Shown: piece after piece, positions 1 through 7,557 of the stretch
Layout: every line of letters starts with the position of its first letter
Position numbering within the stretch: position 1 is the first letter of the stretch
Assembly (NCBI GenBank): GCA_964230195.1
Contig: CAXRGH010000060.1
Coordinates: forward strand, 1 to 15,330
DNA length: 15,330 bases
Reading direction: 5' to 3'
From: CAXRGH01 sp964230195
GTDB taxonomy: Bacteria; Pseudomonadota; Gammaproteobacteria; Enterobacterales; Alteromonadaceae
Program-made: the position numbers and the translations under genes
Notes under the pieces: generated by a model
The model's database searches: none
What the model was told of the DNA's origin: nothing
What the model saw: the letters and a program-made list of their open reading frames with translations, nothing else

Positions 1-1388
1 ATGTATGGTTGCCACCAGGTTCAAGTATTACCAATACCCACAACAAGGCACAGCTGATTGATGCTTTTGTTCGCAAGCAGCCATCAATTAAGCAAGTCGA
101 TTGGTTAGTGGGCGGGTCAATTCCATCCGTTTATTACAATCAGGTAATGACTCGAGATAATACGCCGTATTTTGCCCAAGCAGTTATCAAATCCGACTCT
201 CCTGAGTCTGCATCAGGCATGATCGACGATTTGCAAGATGCTCTCAGCACCAAATTTCCAAAGGTGAAAATAGTCGTTCGAGCATTTGGCCAAGGGCCGC
301 CTTTGTCTGCGCCAGTTGGTGTTGATATCTATGGACCTGAAGTTGATATGTTGCAACGTTTGGGTGACGAGATTCAATACATTATGTCCTCAATTCCTGC
401 CATTACAGAAAGTATTCAAAGTGTATCGGCAGGTGATCCAGAGCTGAATATTCAAATTCCGAGTGCGCTTAGCCGTTCATCTGGTACCGGGTTTAATACT
501 GTTGCTCAGCAACTCAATGACGGTTTTGAAGGCGTAACTGCGGGTTCTGTTTTGGAAGGTTCAGAGGATTTGCCAGTACGTGTCGTTTATCAAGGTGCGA
601 TGGGCTTTAATCCTTGGCAATTGTCTGAATTACCACTGTTAACGCCATCAAACGATTGGATGACTATTGATGCAATAGGAGATTTGAATGTTCGATCGAG
701 CCTGAATGCAATCACTCGGACTAATGGAGTGCGGGTTAATCGTGTTGAAGCATTTTTATATTCTGACGCAAAAGCAATCGATGTGAGTCGTGCATTGTCC
801 GAGCAAATACGGCAATCAAATTTACAGCTGCCTGACGGCTATAGCATCAAAATGAAAGGTGATGCAGATAAGCAACAAGAGGCACTTGGGCAACTCGCTA
901 CTTACGCACCAGTTTTACTCGTATTAATGATCACCACGCTTATTCTGTCTTTTAGTAGTATTAAACTGGCGGCAGTGATTGCCAGTGTTGCTATCCTTGC
1001 TGTTGGGCTCGGTTTGTTGAGTCTTTGGATCTCTGGCCTACCATTAGGCTTTAATCCGATTCTTGCTAGCGCAGGCTTAATAGGTGTGGCGATTAACGGT
1101 GCTATCGTCGTTATTGCTGCGGTCAAAGCTGATCCCGACGCCAATAAGGGCGATACAGAGGCGATAGTGCGAGCAACCATGAGTTGTAGTCGTCACATTT
1201 TATCAACCACTGTGACCACAATAGGTGGATTTATTCCTCTTTTATTGTTCACGAGTGGGACATTCTGGCCCCCACTAGCCGTTGTTCTCGCGGGTGGTGT
1301 TGGCTTCTCAGTCATCTTATCTCTGATTTACACACCTGTGATTATTGCTGTTATTGCAAAACACAGTACTCCCCAATTAAATCTGTAA
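1..1388 (+). CDS. RND family efflux transporter, C-terminal part (5' end outside window)
   Basis: The reading frame is open from the first bases of the window, so the true start lies upstream; the TTG at 9 is not a likely start. About 460 residues remain of a protein that in this family is usually about 1,020-1,050 long. The first ~290 residues fit the second periplasmic porter/docking loop of AcrB-like pumps. They are followed by hydrophobic segments matching the last membrane helices, including a stretch around YAPVLLVLMITTLIL, one around GLIGVAINGAIVVIAA, and a closing SRHILSTTVTTIGGFIPLLL / YTPVIIAVIA block typical of the family C-terminus. Such pumps are inner-membrane proton antiporters working with an adaptor and an outer-membrane channel. 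The substrate cannot be told from this part. It appears to be a flanking gene unrelated to the sugar locus downstream. The stop codon is TAA at 1386-1388. Confidence 0.9.
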   Translation, partial: VWLPPGSSITNTHNKAQLIDAFVRKQPSIKQVDWLVGGSIPSVYYNQVMTRDNTPYFAQAVIKSDSPESASGMIDDLQDALSTKFPKVKIVVRAFGQGPPLSAPVGVDIYGPEVDMLQRLGDEIQYIMSSIPAITESIQSVSAGDPELNIQIPSALSRSSGTGFNTVAQQLNDGFEGVTAGSVLEGSEDLPVRVVYQGAMGFNPWQLSELPLLTPSNDWMTIDAIGDLNVRSSLNAITRTNGVRVNRVEAFLYSDAKAIDVSRALSEQIRQSNLQLPDGYSIKMKGDADKQQEALGQLATYAPVLLVLMITTLILSFSSIKLAAVIASVAILAVGLGLLSLWISGLPLGFNPILASAGLIGVAINGAIVVIAAVKADPDANKGDTEAIVRATMSCSRHILSTTVTTIGGFIPLLLFTSGTFWPPLAVVLAGGVGFSVILSLIYTPVIIAVIAKHSTPQLNL

Positions 1389-1427
1389 CAAAAGATTAAC
1401 AAGCCGCAAGTTTCTTTGACCGATAAC

Positions 1428-1479
1428 CTCATTTGTTTTACTGCGTTTATTCCGAAATGCAGTAAAACAGGCGAATGAG
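1428..1479. other. Long imperfect inverted repeat (hairpin) after the RND gene
   Basis: The arms are CTCATT (1428-1433) with AATGAG (1474-1479), TGTTTTACTGC (1434-1444) with GCAGTAAAACA (1459-1469), and GTTT (1445-1448) with AAAT (1455-1458, one G-T pair). The loop is six bases and the right arm has a four-base bulge GGCG at 1470-1473. It starts 40 bp after the pump's stop codon. No clean T-run follows at once on the plus strand, so it may be a transcript-end hairpin rather than a classical intrinsic terminator. Confidence 0.6.
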
Positions 1480-1569
1480 CAACGCAATTTTGTTCTATTA
1501 AATAAGTCAATGTTTGTAAATAATTTGTTTTTCGTTCGTAAATTTTTCTGGATCTTTGGCATGAATTTA

Positions 1570-1575
1570 TATACT
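1570..1575 (+). promoter_or_regulatory. Candidate -10 element (TATACT) for the TonB receptor unit
   Basis: TATACT lies about 75 bp before the receptor start codon in an AT-rich stretch and is the best -10 match in the 1480-1647 region. No good -35 hexamer sits 16-18 bp upstream (TTTCTGGA-like bases only), which would fit an activator-dependent promoter. A 26-bp dyad begins two bases downstream. The call rests on pattern only. Confidence 0.35.
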
Positions 1576-1576
1576 G

Positions 1577-1602
1577 TATGTTAATTGTTAACAAAAAACA
1601 TA
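1577..1602. promoter_or_regulatory. 26-bp dyad, candidate operator
   Basis: The left half is TATGTTAATTGTT and the right half is AACAAAAAACATA, meeting at 1589/1590. Eleven of 13 base pairs are symmetric, with the two mismatches side by side in each arm. The central TTGTTAACAA (1585-1594) is a perfect palindrome. The dyad overlaps the expected transcription start just after the TATACT at 1570-1575, a position where a repressor would block initiation. A near-identical core occurs at 9210-9221 before the second operon. The cognate regulator is not in this window. Confidence 0.5.
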
Positions 1603-1647
1603 TTGTCTTATTAAATTCAAAAGATAACGCCACTTGACGGGGAACCT

Positions 1648-4600
1648 ATGAAAAGTTTCAAAAAGAATACGCTTTATACGGTATGTCAGCGCGCCATGAT
1701 AGCATTGTTTGCAACCTCAGTTGCATCTCATGCCTATGCGCAACAAGCTGCACAAGATGAGTCTGAAGATGTTGAAGTCATCGAGGTACAAGGATCTCGC
1801 GATGCACTCGCAAAAGCACTTGACCGTAAACGTGAAAGTAAAAACGTTGTTGATGCGATCATCGCGGAAGATATTGGTAAGATGCCAGATGAAAATATCG
1901 CAGAAGCGTTACAGCGTATTACGGGGATCTCAATTCAGCGTGATATGGGTGAAGGTACAAGCGTTAACATCCGTGGTATGGGCAGTGACTTCAACCAAGT
2001 AAAAGTTAACGGACAAACACTAACCTCAGGTGGGAATGGGCGTGACATTGATTTCTCAAGTATGTCAGCGGATTTGCTTGCAGCGATTGAAGTTGTAAAG
2101 ACGCCGAGTGCAAAGCACGAAGAAGGTAGTATTGGCGGAACCATTAATCTAAACACGCGTAAGCCGTTAAATATTAAAGCTAAACAAGTGGTTAACTTCA
2201 ACTTTAAAGCGGCGTACAACGAAATTACTCAGCGTACAGATCCTAATGCGGCGTTGAATATCACTCGCAAATTTACCGATGATTTCGGTGTGTCTGCATC
2301 GCTTACAGCGGAAAATAGACAAGTTCGTCAGGACCAATATTTTACTCGTTCATGGCGTCCAATTGATCTCCGCGAACTGAGTGCGGTTGATAGTGAAGGT
2401 AACGTAGTTGCTCGTGACGCAGAGAACCAAGACGCGATAATGGGCAATATTGCCTATTCTGATAATCTTTATCTTCCGTGGAATCCAACGGAAGGTAATA
2501 CCAAATACAACATTGAAAACGATGCTGATGGTATTGGTTGGCACGCAGCTGAGTTTGGTAGCCGTTTAGATATTCAAGATCGTGAACGTATTGGTTCAAC
2601 GCTAAACATTCAATATCGTCCAAACGATGATACCGATTTACAATTTGATGTATTCTTCTCTCAGTTGACGAAAGAGCAAACGTATTATCAGAACTGGTAT
2701 AAATTCCGTCTAGTAGAAGATCCTGAGTTCAGTAATATGCTAGAGAATTTGGCAGTTGATGAATCAGGTACATTCACTTCAGCTGACTTCTTACATACGA
2801 CAAACCAACAAAGTACGTCTCGTAGTGATCGCCGAGGAGAAACGGTAACAAACAGTTTGTCATTCAAATTACGCGGCGAACACCGTTTTGACAACCTAAC
2901 GGTTAACGCGTCAGCGGGTTATTCTCAATCGCGTGAGAAAAACGATAACGAAAGCCAATTTCTGTTCGCAATGAACGGTGCGACCCATGGCTACCGTATT
3001 TCGGATTTGGATTTGTTGGAAGTGGTTAGTGCTGGTGATAATTTTGTTGCGCCAGATGAAAACCCTCACCGCTTATCTCAGATCAGAGATAATTACCGTG
3101 AAGTAAAAGATGATGCGTATGAAGCGCAAATCGATTTTGACTACATGCTGGATGGCGATTTCTTCTCGTCAGTTGAATTTGGTGCAAAATGGACCGAACG
3201 TACAAAACACAAAGACGACGACAGTACGTACATTAAAATGTGGTTAGAAGATATCGAAAATACCGACAAAGTGCGTCAAAGTTTTATTGACCAAACGAAC
3301 TCTGATGGTGAAGTGATATCGACACCTGTGCCATTCCCAGTCAGTGATTTCATGGATGGTCGAGGCACGGATTTGATGACGAGAGAGTGGGGTATCATTG
3401 ATTTTGATACGGCCATTGATAATGCATCAACAGTATTTGGCGTGGATAGCTTTGACGAATTGCCTTTTGGTAAGTATCGCGACTACCGTAACTCCTATGA
3501 TTTAAACATTGAAACACAAGCAGCCTATGCTCAGATCAATATTGATGGTCTAGATGGTTTACTGGTTGGTGACTTGGGTGTTCGTGCCGTTAAGACGATC
3601 CGTAATGCACGGGGTTACAGTGGTAACCAAGCCAATATTTTAGAATATCGTCCTGGTCTTGATAACTTTGCTCGATTACCAGTTATTGACTATCGAGATG
3701 TTATTGTTGAGAAAGAATACGATAACATTTTGCCAAGCCTGAATTTACGCTATGCGCTGGGAGAGGAAACTCTCGTTCGTTTTGCGGCATCAAAAGTAAT
3801 GGCACGTCCAAACTTCTGGGAGATTGCGCCTTACGTTAAACAACAACCGTTAATTGACATTCCTCGCATGTGGGCAGGTAATCCCAATCTTGACCCATTT
3901 GAAGCCGACCAAGCCGATTTAACCTACGAGTGGTATTACGGTAAGGGTGCGAGCCTCACTGTGGGTGCGTTTTACAAGAACATCACTAGCTTCTACTACA
4001 ACAGTGTCACCTCAAATGTCACACTTGATGCTAATGGCGAGCCACTTTGGCTCGGTGTTGATGGAAACCCGACACCATTCGTTATTTCTCAGCCTCAGAA
4101 TGGTGCTGGTGGTGAGATCAGAGGTCTAGAAGCAGCCTTCCAACAGAACTTCGATTTCTTACCAGGTAAACTGTCAAACTTCGGAACCTTGGTAAACTAT
4201 ACCTTCTCAGATAGTTCGGCGGACTACTTGAAGCGTAACTTACTGGAACAGAATGAGCAGACTGGAGAGGTTAACTTCCAAGTAAACTGTCCTATCCCAG
4301 ACGATCTTGAATTGCCATTTATCAACCAATCCAAGCACAGTGCGAACGCAGCCATTTACTATGAGCAAAAGGGCTTCAGTTCACGTCTAGCGTATTCATA
4401 CCGTAGTGACAGTTTGGTTACTCCACAGGGTAACTTCTGTAACGCCCACTGGAATAAAGGCTATGGCCAGTTAGATTTTTCACTTAACTGGAACGTTAAA
4501 GGAAACGTTAATTTGATTCTTAACGTGGTTAACATGACTAACGAAGCTCAAAAGCAATATGCGACAGGTATTATGGAAGGTAACGCGTTAGAGGACGATT

Positions 4601-4674
4601 TACCGGAAAATCGCTTGCTAAGTTTGAGACAGGCAGGACGAATTGTGCGTCTTGGCGTCAACGTACGCTTCTAA
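1648..4674 (+). CDS. TonB-dependent outer-membrane receptor (oligosaccharide-type)
   Basis: This is a 1,008-residue TonB-dependent transporter, an outer-membrane beta-barrel that imports ligands using TonB-ExbB-ExbD energy. A cleavable signal peptide spans about residues 1-31 (cleavage after SHAYA). A TonB-box-like EVIEVQG follows at about 43-49, then the plug domain at about 64-175 with NIAEALQRITGISIQRD, NIRGMG and GSIGGTINL motifs. The rest is barrel, ending in LGVNVRF with the terminal Phe needed for barrel assembly. The spacing and plug motifs fit the Xanthomonas/Caulobacter-type family (TIGR01782) often linked to polysaccharide uptake; that placement is from recognition, not a search. 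GGGGA at 1639-1643 is a good ribosome site. The next gene is a surface lipoprotein followed by a GH117 enzyme, suggesting the ligand is a glycan oligomer. There is no N-terminal carboxypeptidase-like extension or FecR-type signalling domain. Confidence 0.95.
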   Translation: MKSFKKNTLYTVCQRAMIALFATSVASHAYAQQAAQDESEDVEVIEVQGSRDALAKALDRKRESKNVVDAIIAEDIGKMPDENIAEALQRITGISIQRDMGEGTSVNIRGMGSDFNQVKVNGQTLTSGGNGRDIDFSSMSADLLAAIEVVKTPSAKHEEGSIGGTINLNTRKPLNIKAKQVVNFNFKAAYNEITQRTDPNAALNITRKFTDDFGVSASLTAENRQVRQDQYFTRSWRPIDLRELSAVDSEGNVVARDAENQDAIMGNIAYSDNLYLPWNPTEGNTKYNIENDADGIGWHAAEFGSRLDIQDRERIGSTLNIQYRPNDDTDLQFDVFFSQLTKEQTYYQNWYKFRLVEDPEFSNMLENLAVDESGTFTSADFLHTTNQQSTSRSDRRGETVTNSLSFKLRGEHRFDNLTVNASAGYSQSREKNDNESQFLFAMNGATHGYRISDLDLLEVVSAGDNFVAPDENPHRLSQIRDNYREVKDDAYEAQIDFDYMLDGDFFSSVEFGAKWTERTKHKDDDSTYIKMWLEDIENTDKVRQSFIDQTNSDGEVISTPVPFPVSDFMDGRGTDLMTREWGIIDFDTAIDNASTVFGVDSFDELPFGKYRDYRNSYDLNIETQAAYAQINIDGLDGLLVGDLGVRAVKTIRNARGYSGNQANILEYRPGLDNFARLPVIDYRDVIVEKEYDNILPSLNLRYALGEETLVRFAASKVMARPNFWEIAPYVKQQPLIDIPRMWAGNPNLDPFEADQADLTYEWYYGKGASLTVGAFYKNITSFYYNSVTSNVTLDANGEPLWLGVDGNPTPFVISQPQNGAGGEIRGLEAAFQQNFDFLPGKLSNFGTLVNYTFSDSSADYLKRNLLEQNEQTGEVNFQVNCPIPDDLELPFINQSKHSANAAIYYEQKGFSSRLAYSYRSDSLVTPQGNFCNAHWNKGYGQLDFSLNWNVKGNVNLILNVVNMTNEAQKQYATGIMEGNALEDDLPENRLLSLRQAGRIVRLGVNVRF

Positions 4675-4696
4675 CTGTTAGTTAACAAATTAATTT

Positions 4697-4717
4697 GCTC
4701 CTGACGTATTCAGGAGC
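4697..4717 (+). other. Intercistronic hairpin between receptor and lipoprotein
   Basis: GCTCCTGA (4697-4704) pairs perfectly with TCAGGAGC (4710-4717) around a five-base loop. It is followed only by TTCCTT, which is a poor U-tract. It lies 22 bp after the receptor stop and just before the next ribosome site. It is better read as an RNA-stability or partial-termination element than as an operon end. Confidence 0.5.
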
Positions 4718-4736
4718 TTCCTTGAGAGGAAATGAC

Positions 4737-7481
4737 ATGAATTTAAAAACAATAGCACTACTTTTGTCCGGTTCAATCGCGTTAGTTGGTTGTAAAGGCG
4801 AAAATTCAGCTGAAGAAATGGAATCAGCGATTGACCTGTATCTTGCAACCGTGCCCTTCGAAGGGGATGGTTTTCGTCAATGTGTGGAAGAAAATATTGC
4901 TGCGCAAGGCGTAACAACATCCAACGAATTAACGGCAATTACCTGTACGAATGATGTTGAATCCATCAGTGGTTCACACTACTTCAAACGATTAGAGACC
5001 ATTAACTTGGTAGACTCAGCAACAAGCTGTGAAACTCAATACGATTTGCAGGTGGCGTTATCGGAACGAGCTGCCATCGATCTTGGTGAAAATTTTGACG
5101 AAGATCTTGTGGTTCAAGTACAGCAAGGACCAGGATGTTTTTACAACGAATATTTATATAACGACCGTAATTTCAAAGCGTGTGTTGGCTATGCTGCAGC
5201 ACAAGCAGGCGCAACATCTCCAGACGGGATCACTGACTTGTTCTGTACAGAAGAAGCAATTTCTGATGTTACAGGATTAGAGAATTTTACTAACTTGCAA
5301 TACGTTGATTTGTCTCAAACCAGCGTGTCATGTGCACAGCTAGCGGACATGCGTTTGGCATTGCCTGACGCTGATTTCGAATCACCAACCACGTGTACGG
5401 TCAGCAACATCACGTTTAGTGATCCCGTTCAAGCATGTGTTGAGGAACAGGCGCCTGAAAGTCAATTGGTGACTGATTTTACCTCACTAACGTGTTCAGG
5501 CGATGATATCACGGACGCTACTGGTCTAGATAAGTTGACCTCGCTTACGACACTCAACCTTCAAGATACTGCGATTGATTGTGACTCTGTAGCGACATTA
5601 ACGACAACGCTTGTTAACACAACCGTCATCAAACCAACGGATTGTGTTGTGACGCCAGAGACTTTAATTGCAGATTTACCACCGTTTGGTAGTGAATTAT
5701 TGACTAGCTGTATTACTAAGACGAATGCGACAACGGTTGGCGATATTACTCAGTTTAAGTGTGGTGCTCCGATTGCTTTAGAAAAAGAGCTTGATACCTT
5801 AAGTGGTCTAGAAAATCTTGTGAGCATGACCCAACTGACGGTCAATGCCACAAAGATAGAAGACTTACAGCCATTAAAGGATCATCCTTCATTGGTTAAC
5901 CTAAGCATCTTCAATACAAAACGTTTGAATGCAGGTGACATGACGTTCCTTCACAATAATATGACCTACCTCACCAACCTCAATATGGGTGGTGCAACTG
6001 GTATGAAGAATTATGAAGAATTTAATAAAATGGAAAATCTCATTTTCCTTGGTATTGCGAACTTGCAATTAACTGGCAATGACTTAGGTACTATCCCTGA
6101 GTTAACAGGTCTTAAGACACTGATTATTAAAGCAAATAAGTTGGTTACCCTTCAACCGTTACACACACTGGTCAACTTAACTAAAATTGATGTTTCAAAT
6201 AATCCGGATTTGAGCTGTGAGGAAATCAATGGTCTCTACAATGTAGTGCCTGATGCTGAGTTTGTTCAAAACCAAGGGTGTGACTTAACCTTGGTTGATA
6301 CAGGCACAGACGGCGGCGAAACTGGCGGCGAAACTGGCGGCGAAACTGGCGGCGAAACTGGCGGAGAAACTGGCGGCGAACCTGGCGGCGAAACGGGCGG
6401 CGAAACTGGCGGCGAAACTGGAGCATCTGTTATCACTAATACGGCATCGTTTACAAACGATACCGCATTAGATTATTGGTCTGCGACCAGTATCGACGGA
6501 AAAGCATTAGACGTTATGCGTCTCAATATTGCGGATGACTCAAGCTTACTTGCGTCAGGCGACGGTAAGGTGAATGGTAACTTTACTGAAGTACAGCGTT
6601 GGCTAGACGCCAACGGTGCAGAAGGTTGGCGCTTTGCAACAAAAGCGGAAATGGAAGGTGTTGTTGCTTTCTTCGCTACAGACTCCGCAAGCTTTAAATC
6701 GTTTAACGGTAATGTGTGGAGTCCAAAAGAGGGTGCGGGCTGGACAGCGTTGATCCCAACTGAAGCCCAGAACGACGGTGACGCGAATCCAGCTTGGGGC
6801 TTTACTGTGAACGAAGGTACTTTCGGTACCGTGGGCTACAAGAAAAACTTTACATCAGGTGCCTTAGGTGCTGCCGCATTGATCGTTCGAGAGCAACCTG
6901 GTAGTGAAGGCGAAACATCAGGCGAAACTGGTGAGACATCGGGCGAAGCCGACGGTTCTGGTACTTCTGATGGTTCAGGTACGGCGAGTGGTGCTGCATC
7001 AGTTGTTACCGATGCTTCAACCTTCATCAACAACACTGATAATGACTTCTGGACTGCTTTAAATTTAGGAGGTCAGTCCCTAGACATTATGCGTTTTAAC
7101 ATTGCTGATAACGCATCGCTTGCTGCTGACGAAACGGCAAAAGATAACGGTACTTTCGTCGAGGTCGAGCGTTGGGCAAACGCCAATGGTTGGAGATTCG
7201 CAACCAAAGAAGAGTTAGAGTTGATTGCTGGATTCTTCAACGGTGACGCTGATACTTTCAAAGCATTTAACGGTAATACTTGGGGCTTAAAAGAAGGCGC
7301 TGGGTGGACTGGCTTGATCCCAACTGATGCACAGAATGATGGCGATGCAAATCCGTCATGGGGTTTCACTGTCAAAGATGGCTCTTTTGGTAATGTTGCT
7401 TACAAGAAAAACTTTAATTCAAGTGCGCTTGGTGCGGCCGCCGTTTTGGTCAGGCTGACACCGGTTGCAGTTGGCGGGTAA
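4737..7481 (+). CDS. Large leucine-rich-repeat surface lipoprotein with tandem C-terminal domains
   Basis: This is 914 residues from the ATG at 4737. I chose this start over 4695 because GAGAGGA at 4724-4730 is well spaced and it gives a lipoprotein signal (…SGSIALVGC, lipidated Cys19). Lys follows the Cys, with no inner-membrane retention signal. Residues ~45-515 carry LRR-like strands (xxLxxLxLxxT; e.g. TGLDKLTSLTTLNLQDT) framed by 16 cysteines in four sets. The fourth set holds an LRR stretch of ~150 residues between its second and third Cys. Residues 526-561 are nine GGET-type tetrapeptides. Two copies of a ~150-residue domain follow (about 564-718 and 755-907), joined by a Gly/Ser/Glu/Thr linker. 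Each has GWRFATK-type and EGAGWTxLIPTxAQNDGDANP motifs, faintly recalling the WRLPT of DUF1566/Lcl-type C-type-lectin-like domains. I do not recognise the whole protein. Its place between a TonB receptor and a glycosidase suggests glycan capture, analogous to SusD, but this is inference. Confidence 0.85.
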   Translation: MNLKTIALLLSGSIALVGCKGENSAEEMESAIDLYLATVPFEGDGFRQCVEENIAAQGVTTSNELTAITCTNDVESISGSHYFKRLETINLVDSATSCETQYDLQVALSERAAIDLGENFDEDLVVQVQQGPGCFYNEYLYNDRNFKACVGYAAAQAGATSPDGITDLFCTEEAISDVTGLENFTNLQYVDLSQTSVSCAQLADMRLALPDADFESPTTCTVSNITFSDPVQACVEEQAPESQLVTDFTSLTCSGDDITDATGLDKLTSLTTLNLQDTAIDCDSVATLTTTLVNTTVIKPTDCVVTPETLIADLPPFGSELLTSCITKTNATTVGDITQFKCGAPIALEKELDTLSGLENLVSMTQLTVNATKIEDLQPLKDHPSLVNLSIFNTKRLNAGDMTFLHNNMTYLTNLNMGGATGMKNYEEFNKMENLIFLGIANLQLTGNDLGTIPELTGLKTLIIKANKLVTLQPLHTLVNLTKIDVSNNPDLSCEEINGLYNVVPDAEFVQNQGCDLTLVDTGTDGGETGGETGGETGGETGGETGGEPGGETGGETGGETGASVITNTASFTNDTALDYWSATSIDGKALDVMRLNIADDSSLLASGDGKVNGNFTEVQRWLDANGAEGWRFATKAEMEGVVAFFATDSASFKSFNGNVWSPKEGAGWTALIPTEAQNDGDANPAWGFTVNEGTFGTVGYKKNFTSGALGAAALIVREQPGSEGETSGETGETSGEADGSGTSDGSGTASGAASVVTDASTFINNTDNDFWTALNLGGQSLDIMRFNIADNASLAADETAKDNGTFVEVERWANANGWRFATKEELELIAGFFNGDADTFKAFNGNTWGLKEGAGWTGLIPTDAQNDGDANPSWGFTVKDGSFGNVAYKKNFNSSALGAAAVLVRLTPVAVGG
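4881..6281 (+). repeat. Four-fold Cys-framed LRR module within the lipoprotein
   Basis: Cysteines (numbered from the Met at 4737) fall at 49-70-98-134, 149-170-199-220, 234-253-282-303 and 325-342-494-515. C1-C2 spacing is 21, 21, 19 and 17; C2-C3 is 28, 29, 29 and 152; C3-C4 is 36, 21, 21 and 21. Between C2 and C3 each of the first three units carries one LRR-like strand. The fourth has about 120 extra residues of LRR there (positions 5763-6215). No other Cys occurs in the mature protein apart from the lipidated one. Confidence 0.8.
6312..6419 (+). repeat. 12-bp tandem repeat (GGCGGCGAAACT), nine units
   Basis: Nine in-frame copies encode GGET (one is GGEP, and single-base variants include GGCGGA and GAAACG). 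It forms a flexible acidic linker between the LRR part and the C-terminal domains of the lipoprotein. Because the unit is a multiple of three, copy-number change would alter linker length without breaking the frame. Confidence 0.95.
6426..6890 (+). repeat. C-terminal domain, copy 1 (lipoprotein residues ~564-718)
   Basis: First of two homologous ~150-residue domains. Shared landmarks are a W near the start (YWSA), LDVMRLNIAD, EVQRW, GWRFATK, FNGNVW, EGAGWTALIPT, AQNDGDANPAWGFTV and YKKNF…SGALGAAALIV. It has a two-residue insertion (GAEGW) against copy 2. Confidence 0.85.
6999..7457 (+). repeat. C-terminal domain, copy 2 (lipoprotein residues ~755-907)
   Basis: Second copy, with FWTA, LDIMRFNIAD, EVERW, GWRFATK, FNGNTW, EGAGWTGLIPT, AQNDGDANPSWGFTV and YKKNFNSSALGAAAVLV. 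Well over half the aligned residues match copy 1 by eye, while the DNA has drifted at many third positions, so this is not a very recent duplication. Confidence 0.85.
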
Positions 7482-7512
7482 TAGTTACAACGGATATTAA
7501 AAATAAGTCGAG

Positions 7513-7531
7513 AAGGGAGCAATGCTCCCTT
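7513..7531 (+). other. Intercistronic hairpin before the GH117 gene
   Basis: AAGGGAGC (7513-7520) pairs with GCTCCCTT (7524-7531) around AAT, followed by GTCTTTTA. The T-run is short and interrupted. It may be a weak terminator giving partial read-through into the GH117 gene, or an mRNA-stabilising hairpin. Confidence 0.5.
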
Positions 7532-7557
7532 GTCTTTTATAAGGAATAATCACGAAA

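Noticed and set aside
1328..1633. 101-codon minus-strand reading frame across the pump-receptor gap
   Set aside because: It runs through the hairpin, the candidate promoter and the end of the pump gene, has unlike-protein composition and no ribosome site. It is a chance frame.
4695..4736. Upstream in-frame start for the LRR lipoprotein
   Set aside because: It would put 14 residues before the lipoprotein signal and starts inside the intercistronic hairpin; the ATG at 4737 has a good ribosome site and gives a proper lipobox.
6312..6419. CRISPR-like array
   Set aside because: The 12-bp units are contiguous, in frame and without spacers; this is a protein-coding tandem repeat.
6226..6426. Minus-strand frame rich in Arg/Gln/Phe repeats
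   Set aside because: It is only the reverse reading of the GGET tandem repeat.
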